Part shown: piece after piece, positions 1 to 11,100 of the stretch | Numbering within the stretch: position 1 is the stretch's first letter | How the letters are laid out: the number at the start of each line of letters is the position of its first letter | DNA from: UBA11090 sp035560555 | GTDB lineage: Bacteria > Spirochaetota > Spirochaetia > Treponematales > Rectinemataceae | DNA length: 64,000 bases | Assembly (NCBI GenBank): GCA_035560555.1 | Contig: DATMZF010000074.1 | Span: 1-64,000, forward strand | Direction of reading: 5' to 3' | The notes under the pieces: model-generated | Told to the model about the DNA's origin: nothing | The model's database searches: none | Seen by the model: the letters and a program-made list of their open reading frames with translations, nothing else | Translations under genes and position numbers: made by a program

Positions 1-204
1 GGTGGTGGTCGTTGTGGTAGTGGCGATGGCCGCGATCGCGGCCACGGTCGTGGCCTCAAGCAAGGCGTCTGGATCATGCCCTTGCCCGTAGCTCGCGAGG
101 CCGAGCGTCAGCAAGAACACCGCGAGCAGGCAGCTTCGAAGCCTGGAATCCGGACGAAGGCGTTTGGCGAAGGCGGATTGAGCGTATTGTTTTAAACGGT
201 TCAT
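1..204 (-). CDS. Exported protein of unknown function, 3' end cut off by window edge
   Basis: The first 68 codons of a minus-strand gene are visible; the rest lies outside the window. The ATG (204-202) overlaps the TGA of the upstream TPR lipoprotein gene (ATGA), so the two are translationally coupled. The N-terminus has basic residues, a hydrophobic stretch (LLAVFLLTLGLASYGQ) and a likely signal-peptidase cut after about residue 41. The visible mature part turns into an Ala/Ile/Thr-rich run ending in consecutive Thr codons. On the DNA this includes the 16-bp palindrome GGCCGCGATCGCGGCC. No family is recognisable from this much sequence. It is probably an envelope protein working with its TPR neighbour. 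Confidence 0.6.
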   Translation of the reverse strand, partial: MNRLKQYAQSAFAKRLRPDSRLRSCLLAVFLLTLGLASYGQGHDPDALLEATTVAAIAAIATTTTTTT

Positions 205-1361
205 TGCATCTTTTCTCCGAAATAAATGCCGGCCCATTCCCATTGTCCATGCACCTTGGGATCGGCCGGAAAGTCGATTTTACGGAAATACAGGTACCAA
301 ACGGGCACGCGTCCCGTCCATCCCCATGTCCGCAGATAGGCATCGTAAGGTCCCGACGATGAATGCAGGGTGGCCGCCGACTGAATCGGCCTGCCTTGCA
401 TGAACTGGCTCAGATCGAAGGCAACCTTGCTGTTCGCGTCGATTCCGCTGTCCTGGTACCAGGATACCGCAAAAAAGCCCGCTTTCGACGCGTATTTTCG
501 CAGCTGGCGGGCCGAACCCGACGCGAGCGCCTTCCGCACGCTCGCCACCAGCTCGTCCAGGCTTTCGAAGGTCCAATCTTTAGGACTGGCGTTGAACTCG
601 ACAAGCTGTCGGGCATAGGCGTGCGCTTCGGGATAGCCCGGAACGCTCGTCCCAAAATAGGGAAGGAATGCCGCGAAATGCTCCAACGCTTCCTTCCAGG
701 AGCCGATTTTTTCATACTCCTTGGCCAGGAGGAAGTGGGAAGCCCCACTATCTGCGGCATCGGGAAAACGCGCGATGAGATCCCTATAGTATTCAACCTT
801 CCGTTCCGGCGTCTCCACGTTTCGCACGAGCCGGGCGAGCGATTCGTAGTGGAGACTTCCGCCTTCGATGATGAGGTCGGGAAGGGTCTTGACGATTCTC
901 TCATAGAGGGGGATTGCCAACGACACGTCCCCTGCCGCCTCGTAGCTCGCGGCGGCGGCGAACAGGTACCAAGGCGCGTACTCGTCGGGGGGATCGCTCA
1001 TCCTCACGAGGAATGAAGCGGCTTTCGCGTAGTTCCCGCTTTCGATCAGGATGGCGGAGATCTTCCTCGCGGCCGCAAAGTGAGCGAGGCTGTTGGCCCT
1101 TAAGCCATTGGGGCCGTGCTCTTCCAGAACCGTGAACAGGGAAGTCAGCGCTTTTCGCTGTGAAAGGCCGCCCACTATATATAAGGAATTGTCGCCCCCG
1201 CAGGACGTTACACAAAATGATGCGGCGACGGTAAAGATAACAGAAAAGGTAAACCGGCGCGTCAAAGAGGAGCGCGACCCGGTTCTCCATACGCGGCGGG
1301 CAGGTAAAAACACAAAAACCAGAGTAACACGCGGTTTTTGCGCTTTGCAAGTACGGGTCAT
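201..1361 (-). CDS. TPR-containing lipoprotein
   Basis: A protein of about 386 residues with a lipoprotein signal: a hydrophobic stretch ending FCVTSC, where Cys would be lipidated. The body is alpha-helical with tetratricopeptide-like pairs (for example YLFAAAASYEAAGDVSLAIPL and FLLAKEYEKIGSWKEALEHF). It is therefore likely a periplasm-facing scaffold anchored to a membrane. I chose the ATG at 1361, but no clear Shine-Dalgarno precedes it. A TTG at 1265 would start directly at TRRFTFSV and give a neater signal peptide, so the start is uncertain. The C-terminal 60 residues are Trp/Tyr-rich and not TPR-like. The gene overlaps the next exported protein by 4 nt. Only 43 bp separate it from the divergent membrane protein at 1405. 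Confidence 0.7.
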   Translation of the reverse strand: MTRTCKAQKPRVTLVFVFLPARRVWRTGSRSSLTRRFTFSVIFTVAASFCVTSCGGDNSLYIVGGLSQRKALTSLFTVLEEHGPNGLRANSLAHFAAARKISAILIESGNYAKAASFLVRMSDPPDEYAPWYLFAAAASYEAAGDVSLAIPLYERIVKTLPDLIIEGGSLHYESLARLVRNVETPERKVEYYRDLIARFPDAADSGASHFLLAKEYEKIGSWKEALEHFAAFLPYFGTSVPGYPEAHAYARQLVEFNASPKDWTFESLDELVASVRKALASGSARQLRKYASKAGFFAVSWYQDSGIDANSKVAFDLSQFMQGRPIQSAATLHSSSGPYDAYLRTWGWTGRVPVWYLYFRKIDFPADPKVHGQWEWAGIYFGEKMQ

Positions 1362-1404
1362 CCATATATACTTTAAGCCTCGTTCCTTGGAGGATTTGCC
1401 GCCC

Positions 1405-1794
1405 GTGAAGCCAAGAGTATTTTTGACGCTGCGATTTCTCACGACTTTCCTGATTTTTTCAATCCTCGCGGGGCTGATAACCTGGATCGGCGGTTTGCGG
1501 CTCACCCAGACCTGGCCCTTTTTCCTGGGATCGGCGGGTATAGCGGGACTTCTTGCGGGAATAAGGAAGCGCCATCGCTTTTTTGCGGGTTTCACCATTC
1601 CCTCCATGGCCTTCCTCCTGCTCTCGGCGTTTTTCTGCCTTTTTTCATTCGGGATTATTCCGATGCGGCTTCGGGACTTTGTTTTGAGCTATTGGCCGGC
1701 GATCCCCGCGGTCTGCTTGGCATTTCTGGTCCTGAGCGCCGTATCTTTCAGCTCGAAGGGGCGGGGCGGACATGGAAAAGACGCGGAACGATGA
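1405..1794 (+). CDS. Small integral membrane protein, unknown function
   Basis: 129 residues starting at GTG 1405, preceded by GGAGG at about 11 nt. The reading frame is open further upstream, but codons before the GTG look like the antisense of the divergent lipoprotein gene. Four hydrophobic segments are visible: around LTTFLIFSILAGLI, WPFFLGSAGIAGLLAG, MAFLLLSAFFCLFSFG and WPAIPAVCLAFLVLSA. They are joined by short basic loops, and the tail is Gly/Lys/Arg-rich and charged. No known family is recognised. It is likely an inner-membrane protein. Confidence 0.6.
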   Translation: MKPRVFLTLRFLTTFLIFSILAGLITWIGGLRLTQTWPFFLGSAGIAGLLAGIRKRHRFFAGFTIPSMAFLLLSAFFCLFSFGIIPMRLRDFVLSYWPAIPAVCLAFLVLSAVSFSSKGRGGHGKDAER

Positions 1795-1912
1795 GCTTTT
1801 TCTGCGCAATGGCTCAAGTAAAGAGGAATTTGTTACGATTTTCTATTATAATCATTATGGTTGGAGTGCTGTAGTCGAAAATGTATGGCGTTCATAGCGG
1901 GAGTGATTTGAA

Positions 1913-3868
1913 GTGAAAAATGTCTGCGCGCGCGGAGCGACGGTGGCCTTTCTCGTCGCCATGTTGGGAGCCATAGCTCTCCCCTCGTACGCCCAAACCA
2001 GCATCGCCATGGCCTCCCCCGAGGTTCTCGCCAAGATAATCAGTAGCAAGGCCGAGATAGAGCGCAATATCATTCTCGCCACCCCCGAGTCCCTCGCCAA
2101 CGCGAAATCGGGGCTCTCCGAATCGAAGATCATTTCCGAAGATGACAGACAGGCGCTCCTGGAAATCGTGCGGGGCATCTCGATGCTTCTCTATCCGGCC
2201 CCGGTGTCCACAAACGTTTTGCCGGCCGCGACGAGGAATTTTCCTCCGCGCCTCAATGGCGGCGGCGAACCGGCCGCGGAGTTTTTTGTCGATCCTCTTC
2301 TCAAGAACATCAATCCCGTCTACTCGGTCTGCCTGACCCAGCTGATGGAAGCCTTCCATGGCAGGATTTTCGCGGCGCCGAAAGGCTCCGAAGGCGCCTT
2401 TCTCACTGAAATCCTGCCCGCTCTCGCCGTGTTCAAAACGTTCGACAAGGAAGTGGCCAGAACGGCTCTCGGCTATGCCGAGCGTTTTGAGTCCTCGGGC
2501 AGCTACGCCTCGGCCATTTCGGGCCTCGTCGGGGCACGATCCGCCATAATAGACGGTGACATGATAAGCGCGTATCACCTGTATAAGCGAGTCTTGGATT
2601 CCTATCCCGATGTCTGGCCGGCGAGGCTGGAATTGGGAGTCATTTCGCTTGGGATGGAAATGCCGGTCAACGCCCTCGCTTTTCTTTCGCCGCTCATGGA
2701 CAGCAGAAACAGCGACAGATACGTGGTGTTGCCCTATGCCATCGCCCTCTATCGCAACGGGCGGCTCGCGGATGCGGAACCCTACGCGAGAAAAGGCCTG
2801 GACTGCGATCCGGAATCATTCGAACTCATGATGATCTTGACGCATATTCTTGTGGATAGAAACGACTTCGCCGCCGCCCAGCCCATGCTCGATTCTTATG
2901 GAAGGAAAAATCCCGCGGACAGGATGTTCCTCTATCTGAAGGCGCTCCTCGCGAAGGGGCAGAACCGCAACGATGAAGCCTTGAAGTGGGCGCGCAAAGC
3001 CCTGCAAGCGTATCCTGAAGATCCGGAAATCAAGGTGCTCGTCGCCGGCATACTTTTCAACGGCCCCGATGCGGGACACAAGGAGGCTTCGTCGCTCTGC
3101 GTCGAGGCGAAAAACCGATTCGCCGCCGACAGGTTGGCCGCCGCGGAATCAGGGAAGCCTTCCATGAGCCCTCTGATGAAGGCGATGCGGGAGGAGGCCG
3201 AGGGCGAGGCCACCCGTTTTCTCATGCTCGAAGCCTACAGCCACCAGGATTGGTACGCGGCGGCCGAGATGCTCGAGTCGACGTCGACTTCCGGCCTGGA
3301 CAAGGCGGTCGTCGCCACGATTTTGCGAAAATCGGGGAGGATGGGCGAGGCTCTCGCTTTTTCCTCGAAATGGTACAAGGACACTCCTCAATCTGAAGCC
3401 GCGGCGGAGGCATATCTCAGATCCCTCGCGGCGGCCAGCACTGGCGGCGGGGTGGCTTCGGCAGCCGCCCCGGGGGCCTCCGATGTGAGACCAGGCCTCA
3501 TCGGATTGATGGGCGGTTTTGGTCCCGGATATTCGGACCCTAGCCTGGAATCGGGGCAGTTGACCATCGTCGGCCTCGTGCTCCAGCTGCTTTCAGGTTC
3601 CTGCTCGGCCGGTATGCGCTCCTATCTCCATTATCTCAGCGGAACCCTGCAAGCCAATACCGACGCGGCCATCGACTGCTATCGGATGGCCCTTCTCGAG
3701 CGCGCCGACAACGTGGAAGCCATAGCCGCCCTAGCGAAGGCCTATGCCCGTAAAAACGACGCGCAGAAAGCGCTGTACTTCGTGAAACAGGCCAAGACGA
3801 TAGGAATCGACGATGTCGATCTCTACGCGGATCTGCAGGCGCTGGAAGCCGCGCTCATCAAGGGGTGA
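1913..3868 (+). CDS. Secreted TPR-repeat protein
   Basis: 651 residues from GTG 1913, with a GGGAG element upstream. A Sec signal peptide runs to about residue 28 (hydrophobic core, cut after SYA). The mature protein is built from helix-turn-helix TPR units. Clear examples are around residues 230-400 (YHLYKRVLDSYPDVWPARLE; PYARKGLDCDPESFELMMIL; LKWARKALQAYPEDPEIKV) and again near the C-terminus (IDCYRMALLERADNVEAIAA). A Gly/Ala-rich linker lies near residue 510. It is probably a periplasmic or surface scaffold. Its stop overlaps the start of the TIGR02757 gene (GTGA), so the two are co-translated, although no functional link is known. Confidence 0.75.
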   Translation: MKNVCARGATVAFLVAMLGAIALPSYAQTSIAMASPEVLAKIISSKAEIERNIILATPESLANAKSGLSESKIISEDDRQALLEIVRGISMLLYPAPVSTNVLPAATRNFPPRLNGGGEPAAEFFVDPLLKNINPVYSVCLTQLMEAFHGRIFAAPKGSEGAFLTEILPALAVFKTFDKEVARTALGYAERFESSGSYASAISGLVGARSAIIDGDMISAYHLYKRVLDSYPDVWPARLELGVISLGMEMPVNALAFLSPLMDSRNSDRYVVLPYAIALYRNGRLADAEPYARKGLDCDPESFELMMILTHILVDRNDFAAAQPMLDSYGRKNPADRMFLYLKALLAKGQNRNDEALKWARKALQAYPEDPEIKVLVAGILFNGPDAGHKEASSLCVEAKNRFAADRLAAAESGKPSMSPLMKAMREEAEGEATRFLMLEAYSHQDWYAAAEMLESTSTSGLDKAVVATILRKSGRMGEALAFSSKWYKDTPQSEAAAEAYLRSLAAASTGGGVASAAAPGASDVRPGLIGLMGGFGPGYSDPSLESGQLTIVGLVLQLLSGSCSAGMRSYLHYLSGTLQANTDAAIDCYRMALLERADNVEAIAALAKAYARKNDAQKALYFVKQAKTIGIDDVDLYADLQALEAALIKG

Positions 3869-4752
3869 CAGCTTTTTTCCGTTCGGATATAGCCGAATTC
3901 CTCGAATCCATCTATGGAGCGTGCAACAGACGACAACGCTTGGACAGGGATCCCTTGGCGATCGTTTCCGGCTATGGGGATGTCGCCGACAGGGGAGTCG
4001 CCGGGATCATCTGTTCAACGCTCGCCTTCGGTTCGGTGGATCTCATCCTTCGCGCGTGCGGCCACGCGCTTGAGCCTCTGGGTAGCCGGCCCGCTTCCGC
4101 GCTTGAATCCATGGACGATGACGATCTTTGGCGTTTCTGGGGGGATTTCCAGTATAGATTCTGCTTTCCTTCCGATATGCAGGCCCTCCTGCGCGGACTC
4201 CGCGACGCCAGGCGTCGCTGGGGTTCGCTCGAAGCCTTGTTCCTCGATTGCGACGCTCCCGGAAAGGGGATGGCAGAGACAACGGGAGCTTTTGTCCGGG
4301 CGTTGAGGAATCTTGGGGCGGTGAACGCGGCTTTCGGGCTGGAAGGGGAATCGGCGGTCGCGGCGATAGGGCCTTTGGGATCGCGCCCTGACAGTTTCCC
4401 CATCAGGAAGAATCTCCTTCCCGACCCCGCCGACGGATCGGCGTGCAAGAGGCTTTTCCTGTTTTTTCGCTGGATGGTGCGCAGCGACGATATCGATCCC
4501 GGCGGCTGGGACTCCGTTTCCCCATCGAGACTCATCGTGCCTCTCGATGTCCATATGGTCAGAACCTGCCGGGAGAAGCTCGGGTTTTTGGATAAAATGA
4601 GGCCATCCGCCTCGCCGACCCTCCGCGACGCGCTGGAGGTGACGCGGCAATTCGCTCTGTATTCGCCCAGCGATCCGGTCAAATATGACTTCGCCTTGAC
4701 CAGGCCCGGTATCGATCCTCGCCCCGGCGATGAAGTCTTTGGCTGTTTCTGA
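3865..4752 (+). CDS. TIGR02757 (DUF2400) family protein
   Basis: 295 residues, start GTG 3865 overlapping the previous stop. It matches the TIGR02757 pattern. Near the N-terminus there is a DPLAIVSGY segment followed by DVADRGVAGIICSTLAFGSV, the family's 'ADREIVGLIAAxLAYG' region. In the C-terminal half KRLFLFFRWMVRSDD, PSRLIVPLDVHM and DPVKYDFALTRPG match the family's 'RLNLFLRWMVR..D', 'S.LI.PLD.H' and 'DPVKYDFAL' blocks. The family is common in Bacteroidetes, spirochaetes and delta-proteobacteria, and its biochemical function is unknown. The fold has been suggested to resemble HhH-type DNA glycosylases, but I see nothing decisive here. It is the last gene before the tRNA-Pro locus. Confidence 0.85.
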   Translation: MTAFFRSDIAEFLESIYGACNRRQRLDRDPLAIVSGYGDVADRGVAGIICSTLAFGSVDLILRACGHALEPLGSRPASALESMDDDDLWRFWGDFQYRFCFPSDMQALLRGLRDARRRWGSLEALFLDCDAPGKGMAETTGAFVRALRNLGAVNAAFGLEGESAVAAIGPLGSRPDSFPIRKNLLPDPADGSACKRLFLFFRWMVRSDDIDPGGWDSVSPSRLIVPLDVHMVRTCREKLGFLDKMRPSASPTLRDALEVTRQFALYSPSDPVKYDFALTRPGIDPRPGDEVFGCF

Positions 4753-4775
4753 TTGACACTGGCGAGTCCGCTGTG
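4753..4775 (+). promoter_or_regulatory. Promoter for tRNA-Pro
   Basis: A perfect TTGACA (4753-4758) lies directly after the stop codon of the TIGR02757 gene. It is followed 16 nt later by GATAGC with a TG extension (TGTGATAGC). Transcription would start near 4785, about 23 nt before the tRNA. Confidence 0.55.
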
Positions 4776-4807
4776 ATAGCTTAGTCGAGCTATCGGTACG
4801 GTAGCGA

Positions 4808-4881
4808 CGGGCAATAGCGCAGGTGGTTAGCGTACGAGTCTGGGGGACTCGGGGTCGCCAGTTCGAGTCTGGCTTGCCCGA
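4808..4881 (+). tRNA. tRNA-Pro (anticodon GGG)
   Basis: A complete cloverleaf can be folded by eye. The acceptor stem CGGGCAA/TTGCCCG has 7 bp (4808-4814 with 4874-4880). The D-stem is GCGC/GCGT. The anticodon stem CGAGT/ACTCG encloses the loop CTGGGGG, giving anticodon GGG. The variable loop has 5 nt, and the T-arm GCCAG/CTGGC has loop TTCGAGT. The discriminator base is A4881. CCA is not encoded. It reads CCC and CCU proline codons. The gene is 74 nt long, with its own promoter upstream and terminator immediately downstream. Confidence 0.96.
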
Positions 4882-4886
4882 ATTAG

Positions 4887-4922
4887 AGCGGTATGTCGCG
4901 ATGTGACATACCGCTTTTTTTT
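4887..4922 (+). terminator. Intrinsic terminator after tRNA-Pro
   Basis: The perfect 10-bp stem GCGGTATGTC/GACATACCGC (4888-4897 with 4905-4914) has a 7-nt loop and is followed by eight T. It starts 6 nt after the tRNA. Confidence 0.93.
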
Positions 4923-4948
4923 CGCCTTTAAAAACACATAACGCCAAT

Positions 4949-4977
4949 TTGACAATCAACCAATCGCCAACGATACT
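4949..4977 (+). promoter_or_regulatory. Sigma-70 promoter for the giant Ig-like protein
   Basis: TTGACA (4949-4954), a 17-nt spacer and GATACT (4972-4977). It lies in an AT-rich stretch unlike the surrounding DNA. The predicted start near 4984 leaves a 5' UTR of about 130 nt before the ATG at 5116. Confidence 0.7.
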
Positions 4978-5115
4978 TTTTATATGTGCAAATTATTCTC
5001 TAAAAGCAAACTGTGGCGTAAATTCGGTGTATCTTTCTTGAATTTCCAGACATACAATATCCGCGGAATGGTAAATAGACTGATTCAGCATAAAGCTCGA
5101 ACAGGGAGGGGATAT

Positions 5116-8100
5116 ATGCGCAAATCTCCGGCGACGAATAGATTCCATGCTTTCAAAAAAATAGCGGTTGTTTTCCTTATGATGCTGGCGGCCGCGGCGC
5201 CAGTCTTCGGTCAGATAAAGAGCGCAAGAGCCCGCGTCCTCAATCAAATTCCGGACGTCAGGACCACTAAAAAAGCCAATTTCGGTCCCGGCGACATACT
5301 CGGAACGAGCTTGATCTCGATCACCGCGCAGAACGGCGCGGCTCCGGCATACCTTCTCCTGAAGCTTAAAATCGATTTTGGCGAGGATGGTGCCTGGAAA
5401 GACGATTTCGTCGAAGCGAGCATGGTGAAGAGAGTCGAATCCAACGCCTCGTTCTCCTTCACCAATAAAGACATCACGAACTCCATCGGCGATATCAGGA
5501 CGAACGATTTCAGCATGAGCAGGACATTGGTTGAACACACCGGCATCACGGGGTTCAACGATATAATGAAGTTAAAAATGCCTGAGGGGATCTATTCCAT
5601 TAGCCTTACTGTTACGGAAATTACTTTATCGGATCCGACTAACATCAATTCTTCTTATACAGAAGGAATAAAATGGATAAGAGAGGGCGATTCAAATTCG
5701 ACAATCAAGTTTAAAGTTGTCACGATTGGCGCCATCAGCGTCGAGCATAAGCCCAAGGTCGATGAACTCTACCTGAAATTCAAGGTGCCGGAAATTCCCG
5801 TGTATACGCTGGCCGCGGACGGGGTAGACTCGAAATCGGAGACCGAACTCGTGATCAAAAAAGGTTCGGAAATCGTCCTCAGCGAAACCAAGGCGCTGGC
5901 TAAGTCGACCGCGGGATCCTCAGCCATAAAGGGATACCCTTCGGGAACCGACGAAGGCTCCATCACCTATGACTTGAGCAAGTATAAGAATCTGTTCCGG
6001 GCCGGCGAAAGCTACACCTTCACCATCACCTTCAAGGACTGGGATAAGGCCCTCATCACCGATAAATCAGACAGTTTCTCGTTTGACTCCGTAAAAATGT
6101 CGATCAGCGAATCCAGGACCGAGTTTCCCTATCGCCCCCAATTCTCGTGGAGCTTCACGACACCGGACTATTCCAGCTGGGTCAGCGAGTACCGCCTCTT
6201 CATCGATGGCGTCTATAAAGGGAAATCTTCCGGCAACAGCTTCCAGATGGAGGATTTCCTCAGCCCGAGCACGACCTACAAATATTATGTCATGCCCTAC
6301 AATAAGGATGGGACGGCCTTCCTGGCCTCGGGGGCCGGGCTGGAGAAGAGCTTCACGACGGATCCCCACACGAAGCTTGACGCGAAGATCGATAAGCCGA
6401 AGAACAATGGCGTGCTGATAAAGGATACCACCTACGGCTTCAGCGGCACGGCCACCTATTACGACGAAGCGAAGCAGAAGGCGGTGGTATGGCAGATCGG
6501 CGCCGAAACGAAGACGGGGCTGGAGATATCCTACAAACCCGGCAGACGATACGCGGGCAACTCCCTCTCCGCCTACCTGAAAGTCACCGACTCTTTTGAC
6601 CTGGCGAGCACTTCATCGCCCGTCTACCTGACCGTTCTGGATCCTGCGATCGCCATTAAGGGCGAGAGTTCCCGGACAGTGGACAAGGGCAAAGCGGTTC
6701 TCTTCGAGCTCGACAGCCAGAACACGCGCGACCTCGCCTCGTATAAGTGGATTGTGGGCGGTTCTGAGATCGGGACGGGGAGCCAGCTCAATTATACCTT
6801 CCCCGCCAGCGGAACGTATGAAGTGACCGTCGTCGGAACGACGGTGGCCGATGTGGATGGCAATACCAAGTCTTTCACCTCCAAGCCGGTCTCCGTCACG
6901 GTGGCGGGCGCAGCCCCGGTGGTATCAATATCCCGGCCCGCATCCGGCGGGGAGCTGATTCTCGGCAATTCGGTCAACATAGTTGCGGCGGTAACCCACG
7001 AAAACGAGCTCAGCGGTCAGAAATGGAGCGTCAGCGGTCCGGACGCGTCGCAGAGCGGCGCCGAGGGCGGCTCGTTGCTTTTCAAGCCCAACGAGGCGGG
7101 CGAGTATGCGATAACCTGCGTAGCCACCGACATTTTTGGGAAAACGGCGGAGGCTTCGATAAGAATTCTCGTCATCGATCCCAACATCACGATAACAAGT
7201 CCATCGAACAACGCCATTTTCTCGATCAGTTCCGTCCTCACTCCCAAGTTCAACGCGCCCAATGCCGACAGGATCGTCTGGTACTTGGGCGGCAAGGCGG
7301 TCAACGCTTCGTCCTACGCTCTTTCACTTTTGGGCGAGGGTAAATTCGAACTCTACGCGGCCGCTTACTGGAATTCGATCGACGTCAACGGCGTCGTGAA
7401 TTCGAATTATTTCAAGGAGTCCGAAAGAATCATCATCGAGGTCATAAAGAGCAGCCCCCCGACAATCACCATCGAATTCCCGAAGAAGGATACGATCCTC
7501 AAAACCGGCGAGAAATACACTTTCTCGTCGACGACCAAGGTCGGATCGAACCTTACGGGCTTCACGACCGATATATGGTGGGTCATCAACGGCGCGAAGT
7601 CAGCCGTGGCGACGGAAACGATCACCGACAGCCGCGATTCCAGCATCGACTATACGCCTCCGGTCACTATCGGAAAGTCGGCATTGGCGATTTCGAGCAA
7701 CGCCAAGAATTCCGATGGAATCGAGGCGGCTCAATCGCTGTCGGTCAGGCTTATCAATCCCGCCGTGTATCTTTCGGCTCCCCCCGCCAGCGAATACCCC
7801 GTTGGGGCGGCCGTGCCCATCAACGCCTCGGCCGTGGACGCTGATCTCTATTGGATCGTGGATGGCGGAACTCCGATCAAGGACTGGAACAAGGTTTTTA
7901 CGACCTCCGGCGCTCACACGATTAGGGCTCAATGGAAAGCGACCGCGGCCAGCGGAAGCGGCGGCAGCGCCGAATTCTCCGGGCTGTCCAGCAATACGGT
8001 TACGCTGACGATCTATGGTACGGAGCCGCCAGCCATAACGAGCTTCTCCCCATCCAATCTTCTCGTTCGCGAAACGATAGGCGTCAACACCACATTCAGC

Positions 8101-11100
8101 CTCGCCGCTTCCGGCGACAACCCGCCGCTGAAAACGACCTGGCAAATAGTGAACAGCGGAAGCCAGGCGCTGGAATCGACCGGCGCCTCCCTGACACATG
8201 CCTTCGATATGACGGGGCAATACACCGTCAGGGGCACGGTGACCGACAGTAGGGGCTTGTCAACGTCCAAAGAATGGACGGTCAAGATCATCAACCCGAG
8301 CATCAAGATCATCTACCCGACCACCGGCATCCTGTTTGGGTTGAACGCGATTCCCTCTCCGGTCGTTGAATCCCAGGACCTGAGCTCCTATGTCTTCAAG
8401 CTCGGAGGAGCCGCTCTCGCTCAGGATTTCAACTGGAATAGCCTTGGGGTGGGCAGTTTCAGCTTGGTGGCGGAAGGGTCGTATGCCGTTTCAAGCCAGA
8501 CGTCCCTAAAGACAATCGCCAGCGCGCCTGTTCTCTTCAGCGTTGAAAACAAAACCCCGCCGAGTTTCTCCGTCGAAGGAGTCAAGGATGGCGACAGAAT
8601 CGTCGCCGGTCAGCAGTACAAGTTCACGGTCAACAGAAGCGGTGCGGAGGTCTTTGAGTGGTACAAGAACGGAACCCTCATGCCGGGATCCGGACTGGAG
8701 TATTTCTTCACGCCGGTCGCCAGCGACAGGGAAATCTCCTTCGCCGTAAAGGGGAAACTGAACAACATAACGGTTGAGAAAGCCTTCAAGGTGAGGGTGA
8801 TCGATCCTTACCTCAGCATCGTTCTTCCGGATACCCTGATGTCCAACGGCCTTTTCCCCTCTCAAACCGCTATTCCGCTCCAGCTTGAGCGCAGGGATAT
8901 CGACAGAGTGGAATGGTTCCTGGGAACTCGGGCTCATACCGGCCAGACGCTGAGCCTGGATGCCGGAAGCTACACTATTTCGGTCAGGGGCTTCGCGATA
9001 GGCGTGAGGCTGCCCGGCGGTTCTTATGGCGAGTTCGGGCCCGTCGAGCGCGGCGTCACGAGCAGGGCGATCACCGTAGCCCCTCGTCCTTCGATCACCG
9101 GACTGACGGCGCCGGCCACGCTCTACACCGGCCAGGTCTTGAACGCTTCCATAGCGACGGCCGGAGATATGGACGGCGCGCTGATTTCATCGCTTACCTG
9201 GACCGTGGACGGGAAGATCCTCAAACAGGAGAAGGCTCCGGTCAGCAAGAACGCGGTTATATCGGATCTGCCGGCCGGCAGGCACGCGATAGCGGTTACC
9301 TTGGCCGATATCTTCGGGAACAGATCCTCGAGCGAGACGGCTGTCACCGTCTACAAGCCTCTCATCCTCTCCATAACCCAGCCGGCCAGCAACGCTTCCA
9401 TATCGCCTGACACGAACGTTCTCGTCGCCATGACGGTGACTTCGGGACAATATTCGACGATTACCTGGAAGGTGAATGGCACGGCCGTGGCGAACAGCAA
9501 TTTCACCACGGGATATATAGGAAAGCTCGGCTCGGGCGTGAACGATATCGCCGTGATCGCCTTGGATCCCTTGGGGAAGGAGAGCGGCGCGTCGGTGAAG
9601 GTGGAAGTCCCGAGCGATTTCAGGCTCAGCCTCGTGGCTCCCTCAGAAGGCGCCGAGCTCATTCTAGGGAATTCCATCACCGCCATGGTGGCATTGGAGA
9701 AGGGCGCGAACTCCAGCGTCAACCTCAACGATATCGCGCAGAATATTTCCTGGCTGGTGGACGACGTCGATACCGGGACGAAAGGGGCGACCTACAAATT
9801 CACGGGGAACTCGGCCGGCGACCATACCATCCAGGCTCGCTACGAATTCGACAGGGCGGCGGACATGATCCGGACCACCGCCGTCAGGAAGATATCGGTC
9901 CGTGAAATCGCGACGCCGGTCATCAAGCTTCCGCTCAATGGCGCCAGCATCACCTACTCGATAGGCGATACGATAGCGCTATCCGCGTCCGGCGAACCGG
10001 GCGCCACCTTCTCCTGGCTGATCGACGGCGCGGTGGTCGCCATGGGCGGCGACGCCGTGTTCAATCCCAACGGCATGGCTGGACAGAAGCAGCTGAGGCT
10101 CGTCACGAGCGCGATGGGCAGGACGCTCGAAAAGTTGGCGACGATCAATCTGACAGTGAACAGCCCGCCATCAATATCCCTTTCCGCCCCCGGCGTCCAA
10201 TACACCGGCGACGCGCTGAACTGGACGGTCGCCGCCTTCGACGCTGAGGACCAGAGCGCCAATTCGCCGATCGAACTGTTCTTTGACGGAGTGAAGCTCG
10301 CCAACGGTAGCCCAAGGATGCTCGGCGCCGGAGACATAGGTCAGCACACGCTTTCGGTCAAAGCGACCGACAGTCAGGGTATGAGCGCCACGAAACAGGT
10401 GAGCGTCGCCGTGGAATCCGGCTTGCTGCCCATTGAAATACAGTCGCCGATGCCCGGAACGATCTATTATTCGGGCTATGACCTGAGGCTCATGGCCTCC
10501 CTGGCCGGTCCCGCCGCGGCGGCCAAGGGCTCATTCGGCTGGACGGTGCAGTATCTCGATGACCCGACCATCGCGGCTCAAACATTCACCGGCGATTCCG
10601 TCGTCTTCAGACCGGCGGGCCTGGGCGAGACGGCCATAACCGCCAAATTCGCGGATGCCAGCGGCAGGGATCGCGGCGCGAGGAAGATTTCCGTGACCAT
10701 CGAGCGCGAACCCCTCAAATTGAGTATTTACTGGCCGCATGGCTCGGTGGTGAATGCGGGTGAGACCCTGACGCCCAGCCTGATGGGGCTGCCGGCAAAC
10801 GCCCCGGCGGACAAGATTACATGGACCCTGAACGGCAAAACCATCGACGCGGTCGCGTCGCTGAAAGCGCCTCAGGAACCGGGACTCTACAGCCTCATGG
10901 CCCAGTACGCGGTAAATGGTTCGATCGACAGGGCTGAAATCATGTTCACCGTCAATGGTCCCCCCAAGGTGACCATCACCAATCTGGTATCGGGTGGCCA
11001 GTACATAGCCGGAAATCCCATAGTGCTCTCCGCCAAGGTCGAGGATGATCAGCCTTACGCGGGTACAATCGCCTGGACGACGCAGAGTGGAAGCCTTGGA